Shown in pieces: positions 1 to 13,421 of a stretch of DNA of 64,000 bases; position 1 is the first letter of the stretch, and every line of letters begins with the position of its first letter. The stretch is from Bryum argenteum. Taxonomy: Eukaryota; Streptophyta; Bryopsida; Bryales; Bryaceae. Below the pieces are notes generated by a model. The model was not told the DNA's origin, ran no database searches, and worked only from the letters and a program-made list of their open reading frames with translations. The translations under genes were made by a program, and so were the position numbers. The stretch covers positions 10,310,512 through 10,374,511 of the forward strand of contig CM073330.1 in assembly GCA_037043015.1 (NCBI GenBank), in the 5' to 3' direction.

Positions 1-1469
1 AGCCTTGGTCTGGAGATGAAACTCCATGAAAAGAATCCCGATCAACCTCGAATGCAGGGTGAACACCTTCAAAACGCCTCGAAGCGGCAACTACTTGACT
101 ACAAAAATCAAGGGCATCGGGTGTTTTTTTCGTGGGTTGACTTCTTGCTTCCTAGTCCAAATGTCGAGACTTGGTATCGTGTCCATAGTAAGTTTATTTA
201 CAAGTTGTTTGTATGATACTTTACAGTCCCGTTCAGTTTGTCTTGTTCCAGATGTCCACCGCACCATGTCTTGGCGGTTCTATTGATGCTTGGTTCAATG
301 CACACTACCTATCAAGCAAGGAACCCAAATAAAGACATACTTACATAGAAAAAAGCCTAAAAGAGGATGTTGAGCATCACTTTTTTTTCTTCTGGAAGAC
401 TAGTAAAGAAATTGAGGGACATGGACTTAGTCAAATGCAGTGCAATCAATTGGTACTTCCAAGGTCGCTTGCAAGACTTCCACTTACTCGCCTCTCCTGT
501 TCCTTTCCAAGTTTCTCAATCTTTGAATGACACTTTTGAATAAAAGCCCTAAAGTAGAGAACTCAACAGGTGTACTTCTTTGGGTTTGCGCGACGATGCG
601 AGGGTAAAGGAGTTGGTGTTGGTGATCTACGACAAGGCTACTTTAATCCAAATGACACCATATCTAAAGTGAAGTCCAGCTGCCGCGCCTCTACTCTCTA
701 CAGGGGCCATTTCTAAGAGACCATGCCGTTGTTCTGGAATATGTTGAACATATAACTTGAGTGACTTAAAAAGCTGAGTAGCATATGGTAATAAACATAA
801 AACCGTTTTTTATAATTGCTCCATTCCACCTTGAAAAGAAAAAACTCGCTGAAAGATTTAAATTTCCAAATTTGACTATCTCGTGATTGTAACATCCACC
901 TTCTATGTATAACCACACCCACACCAAATTACAATCCAAACCAATAGGATTTGACCCTTCAACTAAGTTGTTCAAAACAACAGAATCCTTTTGGTTTTTT
1001 AGGATCTTCAAGGGTCAAACATGTGATAATAATTGGAGAATTGATCCTTTATTTCTTTTTAAAACTCAATTCTAATATTTATTTTATTTGAGGTAACCTT
1101 AATGTCGCGTTTAGCAAAACAAAAAATATTCATGTAATTGGAACATGTGAGTTACTTTGTTTTACATACATATGCCATATATATAGCTTTGGCTTCTCAA
1201 TAAATGCAATTCTCTTATTACATACAACAAATTCTGATTATATCAATTCTTGAAAATCTAAAAGTTCTATAACAACGTTGTATTATTTTCTGAAAAAAAA
1301 AGGTTCGATGCAAAAGACTTGTAGAACTCATTGTGACAAGATATAGTGAGAAACCAGAAATTAATCTCTAAAGTACTAAGCATGTTTTTGAACCTTCAAA
1401 ACCAAAACGTGCAATTTTTGATCACTATCTATAATTGAGGTATAATTTAGTATTTTTTACTTTTTTGGT

Positions 1470-1927
1470 GTTTCCAACTGTAAGATCTTCAACAAACTAC
1501 TAGTACCAACACCATGTTAAATCTTAATCGTTGAATATTTACCATTTGTGAAATTATAATGTTCAAAGTTGATGCAAAAGGTTTTTAGCCACACTTAGAA
1601 GCTTGCTCTTGTAAATTTTGGAGGTTGCCCTTGTAAAATTTGGCAAACTTTTTGACTAGGGGAACTTTGTAACCCAAGTAGTGATCCGATTATAAACTTA
1701 TTTCCAAAAAGATAAATAAAAAAGAATCAAATTCAAACTTGCCCCAACTGCCTATTTTGGGGTTGAAAATTAGCGTTAAAAAATTCCTAATTTAAAACTT
1801 GACTTTGAAAGTTTGCACACACACCTAGAAGTGTAGGGAGCACTCTGTAAAAATCTTAGGCAAAAACAGGTTGCCCGAAAAAAAAAAAAAAACTACTTTT
1901 GACATCCTTGGTCCTTTAGGGGTTAAA
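1470..1927. repeat. Degenerate copy of the TTAA/CCCCTAAAGG repeat family
   Basis: The segment near 1475-1600 (a run resembling 'aactgtaagatctt', then 'ccatttgtgaaattataatg') aligns by eye with the interior of the intact family member at 31919-32176. The right end at about 1908-1927 has the family terminus 'cctttaggggttaa'. The intact left terminus is missing and the interior is longer than in other copies, so this is an old, rearranged copy. The leading part (about 1370-1490) also resembles 53395-53510. Confidence 0.5.
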
Positions 1928-2006
1928 CATATCTCAACTTGACTACAACTTTGTTTTGAAACCCATAATTTTCTTAAATTTATACTATAGAGCAAAGTCG
2001 ATTTTA

Positions 2007-2305
2007 TCACACAAGAGTTGTTAATTAGTGTTAGAAACGTTAAATACAAACAAAAACTAAATGTCACTGGTCACCACGGTGTCACCATTAGAACACTAAT
2101 TTATAAAACAAGACACTAAATGTGAGAGTATGGGAACTTCCTCAAAAGAAGAGATACTTATTGGAAGTGGTGCAATTGGTGGCTTGAAGAAAATATAAGA
2201 AGCATTGATTGCAATTTTGGCCCAAATTAACCTCTAATTTTAAAAGAATTGAGAATTATGGGTAACTTTTGGTAAATAAATACTAATCAACAACTCTTGT
2301 GTAGT
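2007..2305. mobile_element. Small inverted-repeat element, family B copy 1 (CACTA-like MITE?)
   Basis: The left end reads 'cacacaagagttgttaatta' and the right end is its near reverse complement, 'atcaacaactcttgtgtag'. The copy is about 300 bp with no coding capacity. Related copies of similar length lie at about 26543-26853 and 47684-48002, so this is a dispersed non-autonomous family. Termini of the other copies (CACTAC at the left, GTAGTG at the right) resemble CACTA-type ends. The superfamily assignment is inference, since no clear 3-bp target duplication is visible. Confidence 0.7.
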
Positions 2306-3129
2306 TTTTGGATGTGCTAATATATCTATGACAGAAAACAAAATATAAGTTATTTGATAAGATATTTTTTCTCTGCATTAATTGAAGATGTAATGTGCAA
2401 TTCATAGATGTACAAATTTATGTTTTATGATACCTTCACCTTTAAATGTGTATCAATCCCAAACACGTTGTTTTTGACATTGATTAGGATCTAACTTACT
2501 CAATTTTTACCTTGTGGAGTTGAAAGTTGAAACCTTTTGCAAATCGGAGAGTTTTTTAAGATCTCGTTCATGCAGAATCTAACATTATAAAATTTCTCAT
2601 ACAATAGGAGGTATTCAAATTTGATTTCTTGACATTCACCTCAAACTTAGGTATATACTCATGGATTATGAATATGGACAAAAACACTAAAATCAATAAA
2701 ATATCAAAACTCACTAACTATTAACGATATATTGTTTTCATTTTTTAATTTTGTTACTTTATAAAAGAGGTACAAAGGCTTGATCCCAAACTTGTAACTA
2801 CTTCATCCATTAAGAAGAATTTGAAAAACCAGAAGTCATGATTACTTATAAAAATGATTTATTTGGCCAACACCACTTTATCTTTCAAGAATACATAAGA
2901 ATATATCTTAGCATTTGATACCAACATGTCGATAAAATACAACATAGTTGAACAATATATGAAAGTTTCAAAACATAACACAACCTTAAAGTGATGTATT
3001 TTGAAAAAGGGTATCAGAATATCAATTAAAATGAAGTCACTGTGGCTAAAGAATCTCTTTACTTTGCATACAGGAACCCAAAATTCAAAGTAAAGACTTA
3101 TTTCTTGTAGCATTTTGAAGCCGCTCAAA

Positions 3130-6100
3130 ATGGACCTTGATTTCTTTGAAGCTTTTGAAACTACACTTTTGAAAAGAAAAGATGTAAGTATATATTATAA
3201 AAGTTGTTGTATGTTATTTATTGTTATTTATTGATATATATATATATATATAAATTAATAAATAACCATATATAGATTTGTAATTATGAATAATTTTCTA
3301 CTTCTTCAAACAAAAAAATTAAATTTTGCATTTAATTGTAGGAACTTGAGAATTTTACTCCAACCTCAGTGATGAGCGATGAGATGATATTTACAAGATC
3401 AATTATTGCAAAAGCGGATCGAACTAGATATAAATTTTTGCCAACAAGGAGAATAGCTTCATTATATTCGTAAGGAGGCACTAAAAGATTATGAGTATCA
3501 CTTTTATTTGAATTGTTTTAAAAATAGTTGTCTTTATTTACTTATCATATCACGTTGATATACTTACTTTTGAATAGACATATTCCGATATTATTTTACT
3601 TCGAAGATTAATGTTTTGTATTCAATTTTTTTGTTGTTAATGTTGTAGGCCTAACATTGAAAATCAAGAGATGAGAATTAAGAGATACAAGCATCACATT
3701 CCTCCAAATGATCCCAAACTTGATCATTTTAGAACACCAGTGGATACAAAGATTGAATGGAAATCGCAAGATTTTCATGATGCAATTGACAAAATTATAC
3801 CATATAAATATGCAAGGCGTATACCAAAGATTAAAATAAAAGAAAAAACACATGTAGAAGATACAAGTCTAAGGAGTTCACCAATTTTATTACAACGAGA
3901 AAGAGACGAGGAACTTGATATATCTAATGCACGTAAAAAGCCAAAGACAAGTAATGTTGTAGAAGAGCCTCCTGGCGACATGGATGTTGATGATGATGAT
4001 GATTGGGTATGTTATCTTATTATAGCTTATAATTTAGTGTATTGTACAACATGTAGAGTTCATTAAGAGTAATTATCGAATCATAAAGGGGTAGTTATTA
4101 TCCTCTTGCTAAGAAATATTGATTGTGCAAGAACAAGAAGTCTTGTTAGTCTTGAATATTTTTCCGCGCATTAATATATTCTAGAGGAAAAAAATCTAAC
4201 AAAAGGTAGAGTATGTGGGAGACATCCAATACTTCACACTAATCATTATTTTATATTATCTAGCTTTATATTTCATAACTTTTTAACAAAATGGAATTGA
4301 TTATTTGACGATGAATTTATGAGGCTCTAATGTATATTATTGTTGTAAATTGCAAATGACTCACTTTGTACAGCTATGTTGGATGAAAAGATATGATGCA
4401 TTCACTTTATAATAGTTCTGCAAATGATATGTGTAGGAAAATGAGGACGAATATCCCCCGCATGGTTTATGGGTCTTACCAACATATTCTTCTTCTCAAA
4501 AGCAATCAAATGTCAAAGAAGTTATTTCTTATCCTCAACCAAATATTGTTCATAGTCCCCGGAGCAAAAGATTAGCTAGAAAGAGGCCAACACCAATGTC
4601 TCCAGAAAAGCTTGAACAAGTTGTGGATAGTTTTTTAAGATGTCAATTTCATGTAAAGACTTGTGTCCATGATCAATTTATAACCCCTTTACGCGAAGAG
4701 TGGTTAACAAAAGCAACAAGATATATAGGTGCTTTTTCAAGGCGCATGGTAACTGCTGAAGCTTATCATAACACCATGATTACAGTTGCTGGTGAGGTGA
4801 ACAAAGTTTATAAAGAGAGCATGCGCCAAGCTATTCTTGAATATGTCATAGAGGTAAGCACATCATATATATTTTTAATTCCATTGATTAAATTTCTTTG
4901 TACATTTGTCTCGTATTGCAATTATTTTGTATCATTACTTTTTAAATAATTTTCTTGTCATTTCATTTGACTTAATACTCTACTATAATTTTTACAATTG
5001 AGATTCAAAAAGCTTACATGCATTTTCATCTATGACACCTTTTTTTCAAAATTTGTTTTTTGACTACAAATAGCTTAGGACGTTGAGGGGTTAATATCAA
5101 AGCCTAATAAAAATAATGAATATTTGAACAAACCCATTAGAACATATGTGAACATACTAATTATCAATATTATTATCATTATTATTATTTATACATGAGA
5201 GTGTGTTTGTGTGTGTATTCTACTAAGTGAGGAGTTCAACGTCCATGTTTTATTATCATTTATTTATTTTATCTTTCTAATCTTAAAGAAAAATAATAAA
5301 ATAATAAAATTAAAAAATGAAATAAAATAAATATATCTAAAGTTTATACTTCAAGTGGTTTTTTTAAACTAAATAACCTAGTAGACTAAACCTATCAGTT
5401 GAAGTAAAAATGATACTATTAATTGATATACTATTTATTGATTTTAGTAATATGTACATAGGACTATAGGATGAAGAACAAAGAAGAATTTTGAAAATGG
5501 AAGGCATTGAAGAAATATTAAGACCAATATGTACAGGATTTGTTGGAGGAGACAACACCGTTCAAATTTTACAAAAACCATGGCGTGATGCTGTAGCAAA
5601 AGCTTTAGACGCAACGTCTAGAATCATGTATAGATTGGTTCCTATTTCCGTGGAAATGGGAGTCGTTTGGGGAATGGAATATGCAAACAAACTTGTTATT
5701 GACATTGAAGCCCCAGAAATATATGACCAATTGCCACTTGATTTGAAGTGGTTCATTGGTAGACAAAGAAAGCTTGTGGATGACAAAAGGTTTTTGATCT
5801 AGGCCTTCCTCTAAGAATGATTTAAAAATATTATTTCTAGTATTTGGAATCACACTTTTAAAATAAATGCACATGGATTGAAATTTGTGAATTGGAAATA
5901 CTAAACCATACTTCAAAAATTTTTTTTTTTAATATATATTTTCAAATTTACACTATGAGCATTGTTGAGAACTTTATTTGTGAGGGTTGCTTAAACAAGT
6001 GCCTCATCGCATAATTTTGTCCAAAGAACTATAATTTATGCCTTCTCTTTGTGTGATACATATGATTGCAAAAATAATAAAAAAATAAAAGAAATTGCAT

Positions 6101-9100
6101 TACTTCATACTATACACGTCCTATAATTGTATACCTCACTTGCAAACAACATCACAATGATATGTACAAATCTGAATAACTCTTGAAGGTTTAAAAATCC
6201 ATAAATTTCAACTTCAAGTTACACACGTATAAAATATTATGAAATATCTCAAATTGAGTTGATTTATTCTAATTCAAAACCTTAAAATTTGGTTGTAAAT
6301 GTAACAAGTATTCATCATTGAAATGTAGAGAAGCCATTTTAAAGCGATGGGTACCTTGGCTTACGGATAAATTTGTATATGCTATACCTTTGAATATTGA
6401 TGAAAGGGGTTTCCATGAAGCTATGGCTACACAAATTGCAAACCAAATCCGGCGATTGATGGAAGATTCAATCATTTCTCTGGTTAGGTAAAAACATTGT
6501 GACTTTTCTTGAAGATTATGAACCTTAAATAGAGTTTAGTTTTGAATTATGTAAATATTTGGATCTACAAAATATAAGAAGAAACATATACTACTTTAAA
6601 AAAAAATCTATACTTTCAATAACTAAAGATTTTTTTTAGGTTTTTGACAAAATACAAACATGAATCACCATCCGCTTATGCCAAAGAATGTTTATATGGA
6701 TACAAACGAGAAACCTTAAAGCGAGTACTTGGATTCATACCAACTACAAAAGATGAACCAACTTCCAAAGATCATAATTCTCCCCCTTTCTTACTTCATT
6801 TGAAAAATGATATGGGTGCATTCAGGTAGTGAAACACACATTTTTTATATCCATCATAATGGGTTTCTAATAATTATATACAAGAAACATTCATTTCCTT
6901 TTCAATTGTTTTTTTGAGGATTTATTGTATATTCTTCTTACTATCACATTTGTTTTCAAAATAAGATAAAATAGTAATGAACATTACTACTTGTTGAATA
7001 ATATCATAAAAAGGTGCCATCTATTGAAAACATACACATAAATACATACGCATTTACAAAGATACACAAGCATCAATCTTCTATACAAAAAAAACATTTA
7101 TTGTGTATAGCACCGATCCAACATTTCAAGAGTTGGAGAATCAGTTTCTTGGAATCATCGATCATATTGTGGTACAATCGCAAGGTATTGTTCGCGTTGA
7201 TAGTATGAAAGTTGATCCAAGTAGAGCAATACTTCCACATATCAAACTTGATGATGAACTTGTAATTGTTGCAAAGGATATAGTTGCTCAGGTTTTTATT
7301 TAATTCATTATAAGTTTTGAGCCTAATAATTATTATCCACATGAAAATACATGTAATTTTCATATTTCACTCTTGATTTAAATATACTTAAATTTACTTG
7401 ATTCGAATAAGATCATTATTTAGGTCATTACAGATGTACAATATTTCCTAACAATGTTCTAGGTAATTAAGATGTTCATTACTCAAACTTCAAACCGGGA
7501 GAAAATCAAATCAAATAAATGAATGATATAGGTTTTAAATATACGTTGATCACATCTTACAATTGTTTACCTCCTATGAATAGTTTGATTGTTGTTCCAT
7601 CCAACTTCTAAGAAGCTTGATTAAAAAAAATAAAAAAATGCCAACATATAAAAAAAATTCTTGTGTTTTTTTTGTGTGTAAGTGTAGAGTTGATTGAAAG
7701 CTCCAACATGTTTGTCATTTCACATTTTGCATCACATTGCAATAATAGAGATACTTTAAATTTATGGCTTCCGTAATACTTAATTAGAATGGCTATAAGA
7801 AATGGTTAAGTTGTAGTTTTTATTTACATTTATCAAGTTGCAAGATGGTTGATATAGAATCATTTACTAACTAAGTTCAAAAGAGATGTATATAACTTAA
7901 GTGTAACCAAGTTATTTGATACAATATACATGTAGGTTGTGCAATCAAACATTCCTGGACCCAAAAAAATCATGGAACATTACAAAGAATTCTTGGACCT
8001 CTTTCAATTGGATGTTAATCAATTTATGAAGGAGTTTTCAATGCTAGAGCAACCACTATCGGGATATACTGAACAAGTAGATGAATTTCATGCAAGAGCT
8101 TTAGAAGCCGAAGCTCACTCACAAAATGTTATTGATAGTGTCCTTGTAAGGTGTATTGTTGAAGGCTTCAAACAAAGTTTCATTGATCGAGCTGAATTTG
8201 TTTGTACAAGACTTAAAGCTCATGTAATGAATGTCAATCATTGAAAACATATATACCTTCTTTAACAACTTTCTTCTAATATATTCTATCATCAATTTAT
8301 ATATTATAAAAATATCAAAATAATGTCTTGCAAATAATCAAAGTCCATTATGAAATGAGTAATTGATATATGCAATATTTAAAGTGAATTAATCTTCAAT
8401 TAATCATGTTAAGTACATCAATAGAATTTCTTTCTTGATAAAATGGTTGTGTGCACTACGTAGGTTTTACAAGGGATGAGTAAATCTAATAAAGAAATTG
8501 TAGATAGATACAATTATATAGCTGAATACATTGCCAAAGAACCCACAAATATTGAAGAAGCAACTTCTCTTAAGAAGTAAGTTCAATATTTTGTTATCAA
8601 CACTAAATACTATGTTTATTTCATGTAAATAATCATTATGATTTTTTGTTTTATAATCTTTAAATGGTGTTATTATATAAATTCTAAGAACTATCTTGAT
8701 TTTAATAGATTTTGGTCAGCTGCTGCAAATGAAATGTCTTTATTAGAAAGGATGACCCAAGAGAATAAAATAAAAGAAGCTTGGCTAGAAGGTGTTAGAT
8801 TTTCTATACCAGATGATGATTTTGCAGTAATGGTTGCTGGTATGGAATGGCCAAAACGTATTAGAACAATAATTAATGTTCATCAAAAGAGAATACAAGA
8901 TGAATATGATCATTACGAATCGGGTTTCAAAAAGAAGCGGGCGGAGTTTGCCAATCAATTAGATAGGTGAATGACAAAATGATTATGTATAAGGAGTAAA
9001 TCAATCCAATGTATTCTATCATTTTAAGGAATTCATTTGATTTAAAGATCAAAATATATAGTAGACACAAGTTTAGTAACAACGTAGATAGGGAGAATAT

Positions 9101-12100
9101 TAATTATACTTCATTGATACATATAAAAATAGTTACACATGTTGTATACAAATTGTTATCCAACTAAATTTTACTTCAAAAATCACATAGGTATGAAGAT
9201 CAAATCAAGAAGTGTGAAACCTATGGAGACATTGAAAAATCCGCAATACTTGGGGAACAAATGCGGGTATTAAAATTACTTATAGTTTAAAAATTCTATC
9301 AATTGAGCTATGCATACATCATCAATGAGCCAAGTTAAAGTCATAGTTTGAATAAACAAAAACACAAGTACATACTTGATCATAATTTTTAAAAAATAAA
9401 AAAATAAGATTTTATTTGAAAATATACAAATATTTATTTTTAAATGATTTTGGCTTCCAACAAACAACTTTTATGATGGTATCAATCTAGGAAATGCACA
9501 AAGGATTAGAAGGTGCAAATGATGTTGCTGATCAAATAAATGCCGAAGAACTAATGTTTGGCATGCCTTTAACAAAATTTCCTCAAATTCAAACCCTCAC
9601 ACAACAAATTGTACCTTATTACCAATTATGGACAATTGCTGATGCCTTTAAAACAAATGAAGAACATTGGATGTCAGCAAAATTGAACACCCTTGACTCA
9701 GAGAAAATTGAAAATGAGGTACATAGTAACAGGGTTGTCTTATCAGACAAAATTCCTATTCATTTGTCAGACACAATTTAGATGAGATGTACATCGAAGA
9801 CGTCTTTATTGTACCAATGCAAATCTCATCTAAATTGTGTCTGACAAATGTATAATCATTTTGTCTGATAAGACGACATTGCATAGTAATTGATATTTTT
9901 TTTTATAACACTACATGAACTAATATTGGGTTGTGTCTACACACGAATCTATAGCTATTTACATAAGTCTATGCACCATTTTCAAGTTATTTCTTTTGAA
10001 AAGTGTTTTTTGTGATACATTTCTAACTCTAATAAATAGATAATTTAAACTTGGATTGACAATTTGGTAAGAGTTATTCTATACTTAAGTCAAAGAGGGT
10101 GTACCATGCCCTATTGTGAAAAGATTTCTTCCAACTATATGAGATTTTGTACTCTTAACAGGTTATGAATTGGTTTCGTGTTGTGTTCAAACTGACCCGA
10201 TACTTTGAAGACAAAGCACCGGAACCATGTAAAGTTGCAACACAATTGAGAACAAATATTGATAGATTCAAAGAAACCTTACCACTATTCCGATGTTTAT
10301 GCAATCCTGGTTTATACCTTTAACATTTAGTATGGTTCTATTAGCATACAATTAGCATTTTGGCAATTTTGTATGAATTTGTATAAAAGTTTAAAATATA
10401 GTGATACTCTATATATAGTGCTTATTTTGAGTAAGAAAAAAAAAGTCAATGTGTAGGATTGAGACCAAGACATTTTTTGAAAATATCTGAAGTAGTTGGT
10501 TTTGAAGTAAGAAATGATGACGCAACACATTTTCGTCAACTTTTGAGACTAAATGTAAATTCTTAACTTTGGTATGAACTTATTCTTTCAAGATAAAAAT
10601 TAATAAAAATTCTACACTCTCCGTTTCAAACAAGCGTTCAACTTGCTTTCCACACTTTCCTTAGAATAAGTGTCCAAATTCGAGGCTCCACGGTTTCATA
10701 CGTAAATAGAGGATTTCTCAAACAACGTTATAAGTTGCAATGTATTTTTTATTCAAGAATTTTGATGGATTTAAGTAAAAGACTTGTGACTTTTGTAATA
10801 ACTTAATTTATTTAGGAATACAATTAATATTTGATATAATCTTATTTGTGAAATTTTTCTCATTATTTGTTGAAGATATCAAATAGGTTCACGAGCACAT
10901 AATTAAACTAGAAGAAATCAGTGAATTTGGGAGTAAAGAGTATTCGTTGGAAAGAGCTCTTGCAACAATGGAAGCTGATTGGCAGCCTTTGATATTTGAG
11001 GTGAGTATTGTAACTTATTTGATAAAACTTAGCAATAGACAACGTGCTTATTTGAAATTACTTCATTCTAAAAGAAAACTTACAAAGATGCTTTTGGTTC
11101 GACTAGTTATTTGTAACTATCACTTTGTAGGCAAGGTATGTTTTTGATGTCTTTTCTTTTGTAAGAAATTGGTGTCCTTTGGAACTTATTAACAATTAAA
11201 ACTATTGACACTAACTAAAGAGTTGAAGGTTTAGTGAAGAATTTTAGTCGTTTGAGACAATATCATCTTCTAGTATATATTTTAAGACAATACAAAGAAC
11301 CTGATATAAACATATTTCCATTTGAAACGATTCTAATTTATAGACTCTTGGTTTTATAGTTCTCGCTTTACAAAAATACTGGATGCAATATTCTTAAAGG
11401 TGGGCCTATTGAAGAGGCACAACTATTATTGGATGAACATATTGTTAAAACTCAGAATATGTTAGCATCTCCATTTGCAGCACCATTTGAAGAACATTTG
11501 ACACGATGGATAAATGCGGTATGTTTCGGAGGTCGCTTGCGGAGTAAAATTAAATAATAAATTAAAAAAATTTAGTTAAATATTCATATTTTTAGTCCAT
11601 CTAATAAGAAAGATTTGATATTATTTTATTTCCTATCTTCAATACTCATATCTACAAATCTAATTAAATATCAAATTTAAACATGTCCATGCTCTATAAA
11701 CAATGCCCATGAGAATAGATTTTATCTATTAGTAATAAAATCATCATATAATTGTTTTCACTAATATATGAAAATATTGATTAGCTATTTTATTATATGA
11801 ATTCTCATGATATGAATATGTAAAAAAATCAATCCAGTTGATACTACTACAAAAGATTTTGTCTGAATGGTTGCGAGCTCAAGCATCTTGGATGTACTTA
11901 GAACCAATTTTTGGATCTCCTGACATTATAGAACAAATGCCACGTGAAGGATCATTGTTTCATGCAACAAATATAGTATTTCGACAAATTATGCAAGATG
12001 CGGAGAGTTTTACAAAAATGATGGATGTATGTAACATCAACCAATAAAGCTCAACTAAATACATCAATAGACTTCTAACATCCAATCAATTCATATGTGT

Positions 12101-13421
12101 TGGTAATTCAATTGAAACAAAACTAATTAAAGAGTATTAGTGACAACAAATGGTACTATTATACTACTATATTATACTACATATATAATATAGTATTGTA
12201 AAATGTTTTCTAAAATTTACTTCATATCCTGCAAGTTTAATTTATGAATAACCAATGTTTTTGAAACTAATATAGGCAACAATATTTCCAAATCTTGTTG
12301 ATAAATTATTATCAAGTAATGAAAATCTTGATATTGTGCAAAAAGGACTCAATCACTACCTTGAAACCAAACGTCTATCTTTTCCAAGATTCTTCTTCTT
12401 GTCCAATGATGAATTATTGGAAATCTTATCTGAAACAAAAGATCCACTTCGAGTACAACCATTCTTGAAAAAATGCTTTGAAGGAATAAATTCATTAATT
12501 TTTCAAGAAAACTTAGATATTACTCATATGTGTAGTGTGGAAAATGAAATTATTGAATTTACAAGAATCACTAATCCCAAATTTGCAAAGGGCAATGTTG
12601 AACGTTGGTTGATAGAAGTTGAGCATATGATGCGCGAAACATTGAGGGTAAAAGCTTTTCCACTTGTACATGAAGCTCAAAGATTCAAGAAATTTGAAAT
12701 GTTGTTGAAGAAATGTGCACAATACTTTTAAATAACAGATCATATCCAATAATTGGAATCCAAATTTTCAACATATATGCAATTCCGAGTATTCAGAGAA
12801 TATATTTAGCTATGTAGTGGTGCTACATGAACAATAACATTGCTTCTTTGGAACATATTTTAGGTGGTAGTACAAAAAGCTGTAGCGGATTATGTTGTCA
12901 AAGAACGTGGAGCATGGATTTTAGTTTGGCCAGGTATGATTGTTTTATGTGGCTCACAAATGTATTGGACAAGTGAACTTGAAGAAGCAGTTGATGAAGA
13001 TGGTGTAAAAGGACTTGCACGATATGAAGCTAAATGTACAGCACAACTTCAAGAACTTGTTAAGCTTGTAAGAATCATAAATTTTGAATTCAAGTATTAT
13101 CGGTACAACAATGTGTAAGAACATAAGAATATTCTTTGTCTGAAAAGAGAAAAGTAAGAAATTTGTATATCTACTTATGACATTTATATTAAGAAATCAT
13201 AGAATATGTAGAAGTTGTATTGGACTTTTCACACCATGATTTAATTATGTGATCAGGTAAGAGGAGATTTAACCAACATGGAGAGATTGACCATTGGAGC
13301 TCTTGTAACAATTGATGTGCATGCTCGAGATGTTGTGACATTATTGGTCGAATTGGGAATTGATAGCAAATTAGATTTTGATTGGTTGAGTCAACTCAGA
13401 TACGCACTAGAAGATGGAAAT
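3130..13421 (+). other. Dynein exons 1-21: tail and linker
   Basis: Exons: 3130-3183, 3342-3469, 3649-4006, 4437-4853, 5470-5789, 6329-6487, 6640-6825, 7111-7291, 7936-8223, 8464-8576, 8709-8966, 9191-9266, 9491-9718, 10162-10309, 10457-10554, 10887-11000, 11360-11518, 11838-12026, 12276-12647, 12864-13067, 13257-13421. They encode about residues 1-1405. The first about 200 residues are charged and poorly conserved, with an acidic patch (five Asp then Trp) at the end of exon 3. The dynein N2/linker region begins around exons 13-15 ([20 protein letters not shown]) and continues through exon 19 ([25 protein letters not shown], split here as YLETKR and [13 protein letters not shown]). The tail normally binds intermediate and light chains and docks the motor on the doublet. 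Confidence 0.9.

Larger units (their letters stand above)
1..3129. other. AT-rich upstream region, no confident gene
   Basis: This stretch precedes the dynein start codon. No conserved protein is recognisable on either strand. The first 210 bases contain a moderately codon-like open stretch on the + strand that ends at a GTAAGT-like donor near 188, so it could be an exon of a gene entering from the left, but I cannot match it to a family. The remainder is AT-rich and includes two repeat remnants listed separately (about 1470-1927 and 2007-2305). The promoter of the dynein gene must lie at the right end of this region; no unambiguous TATA element stands out. Confidence 0.5.
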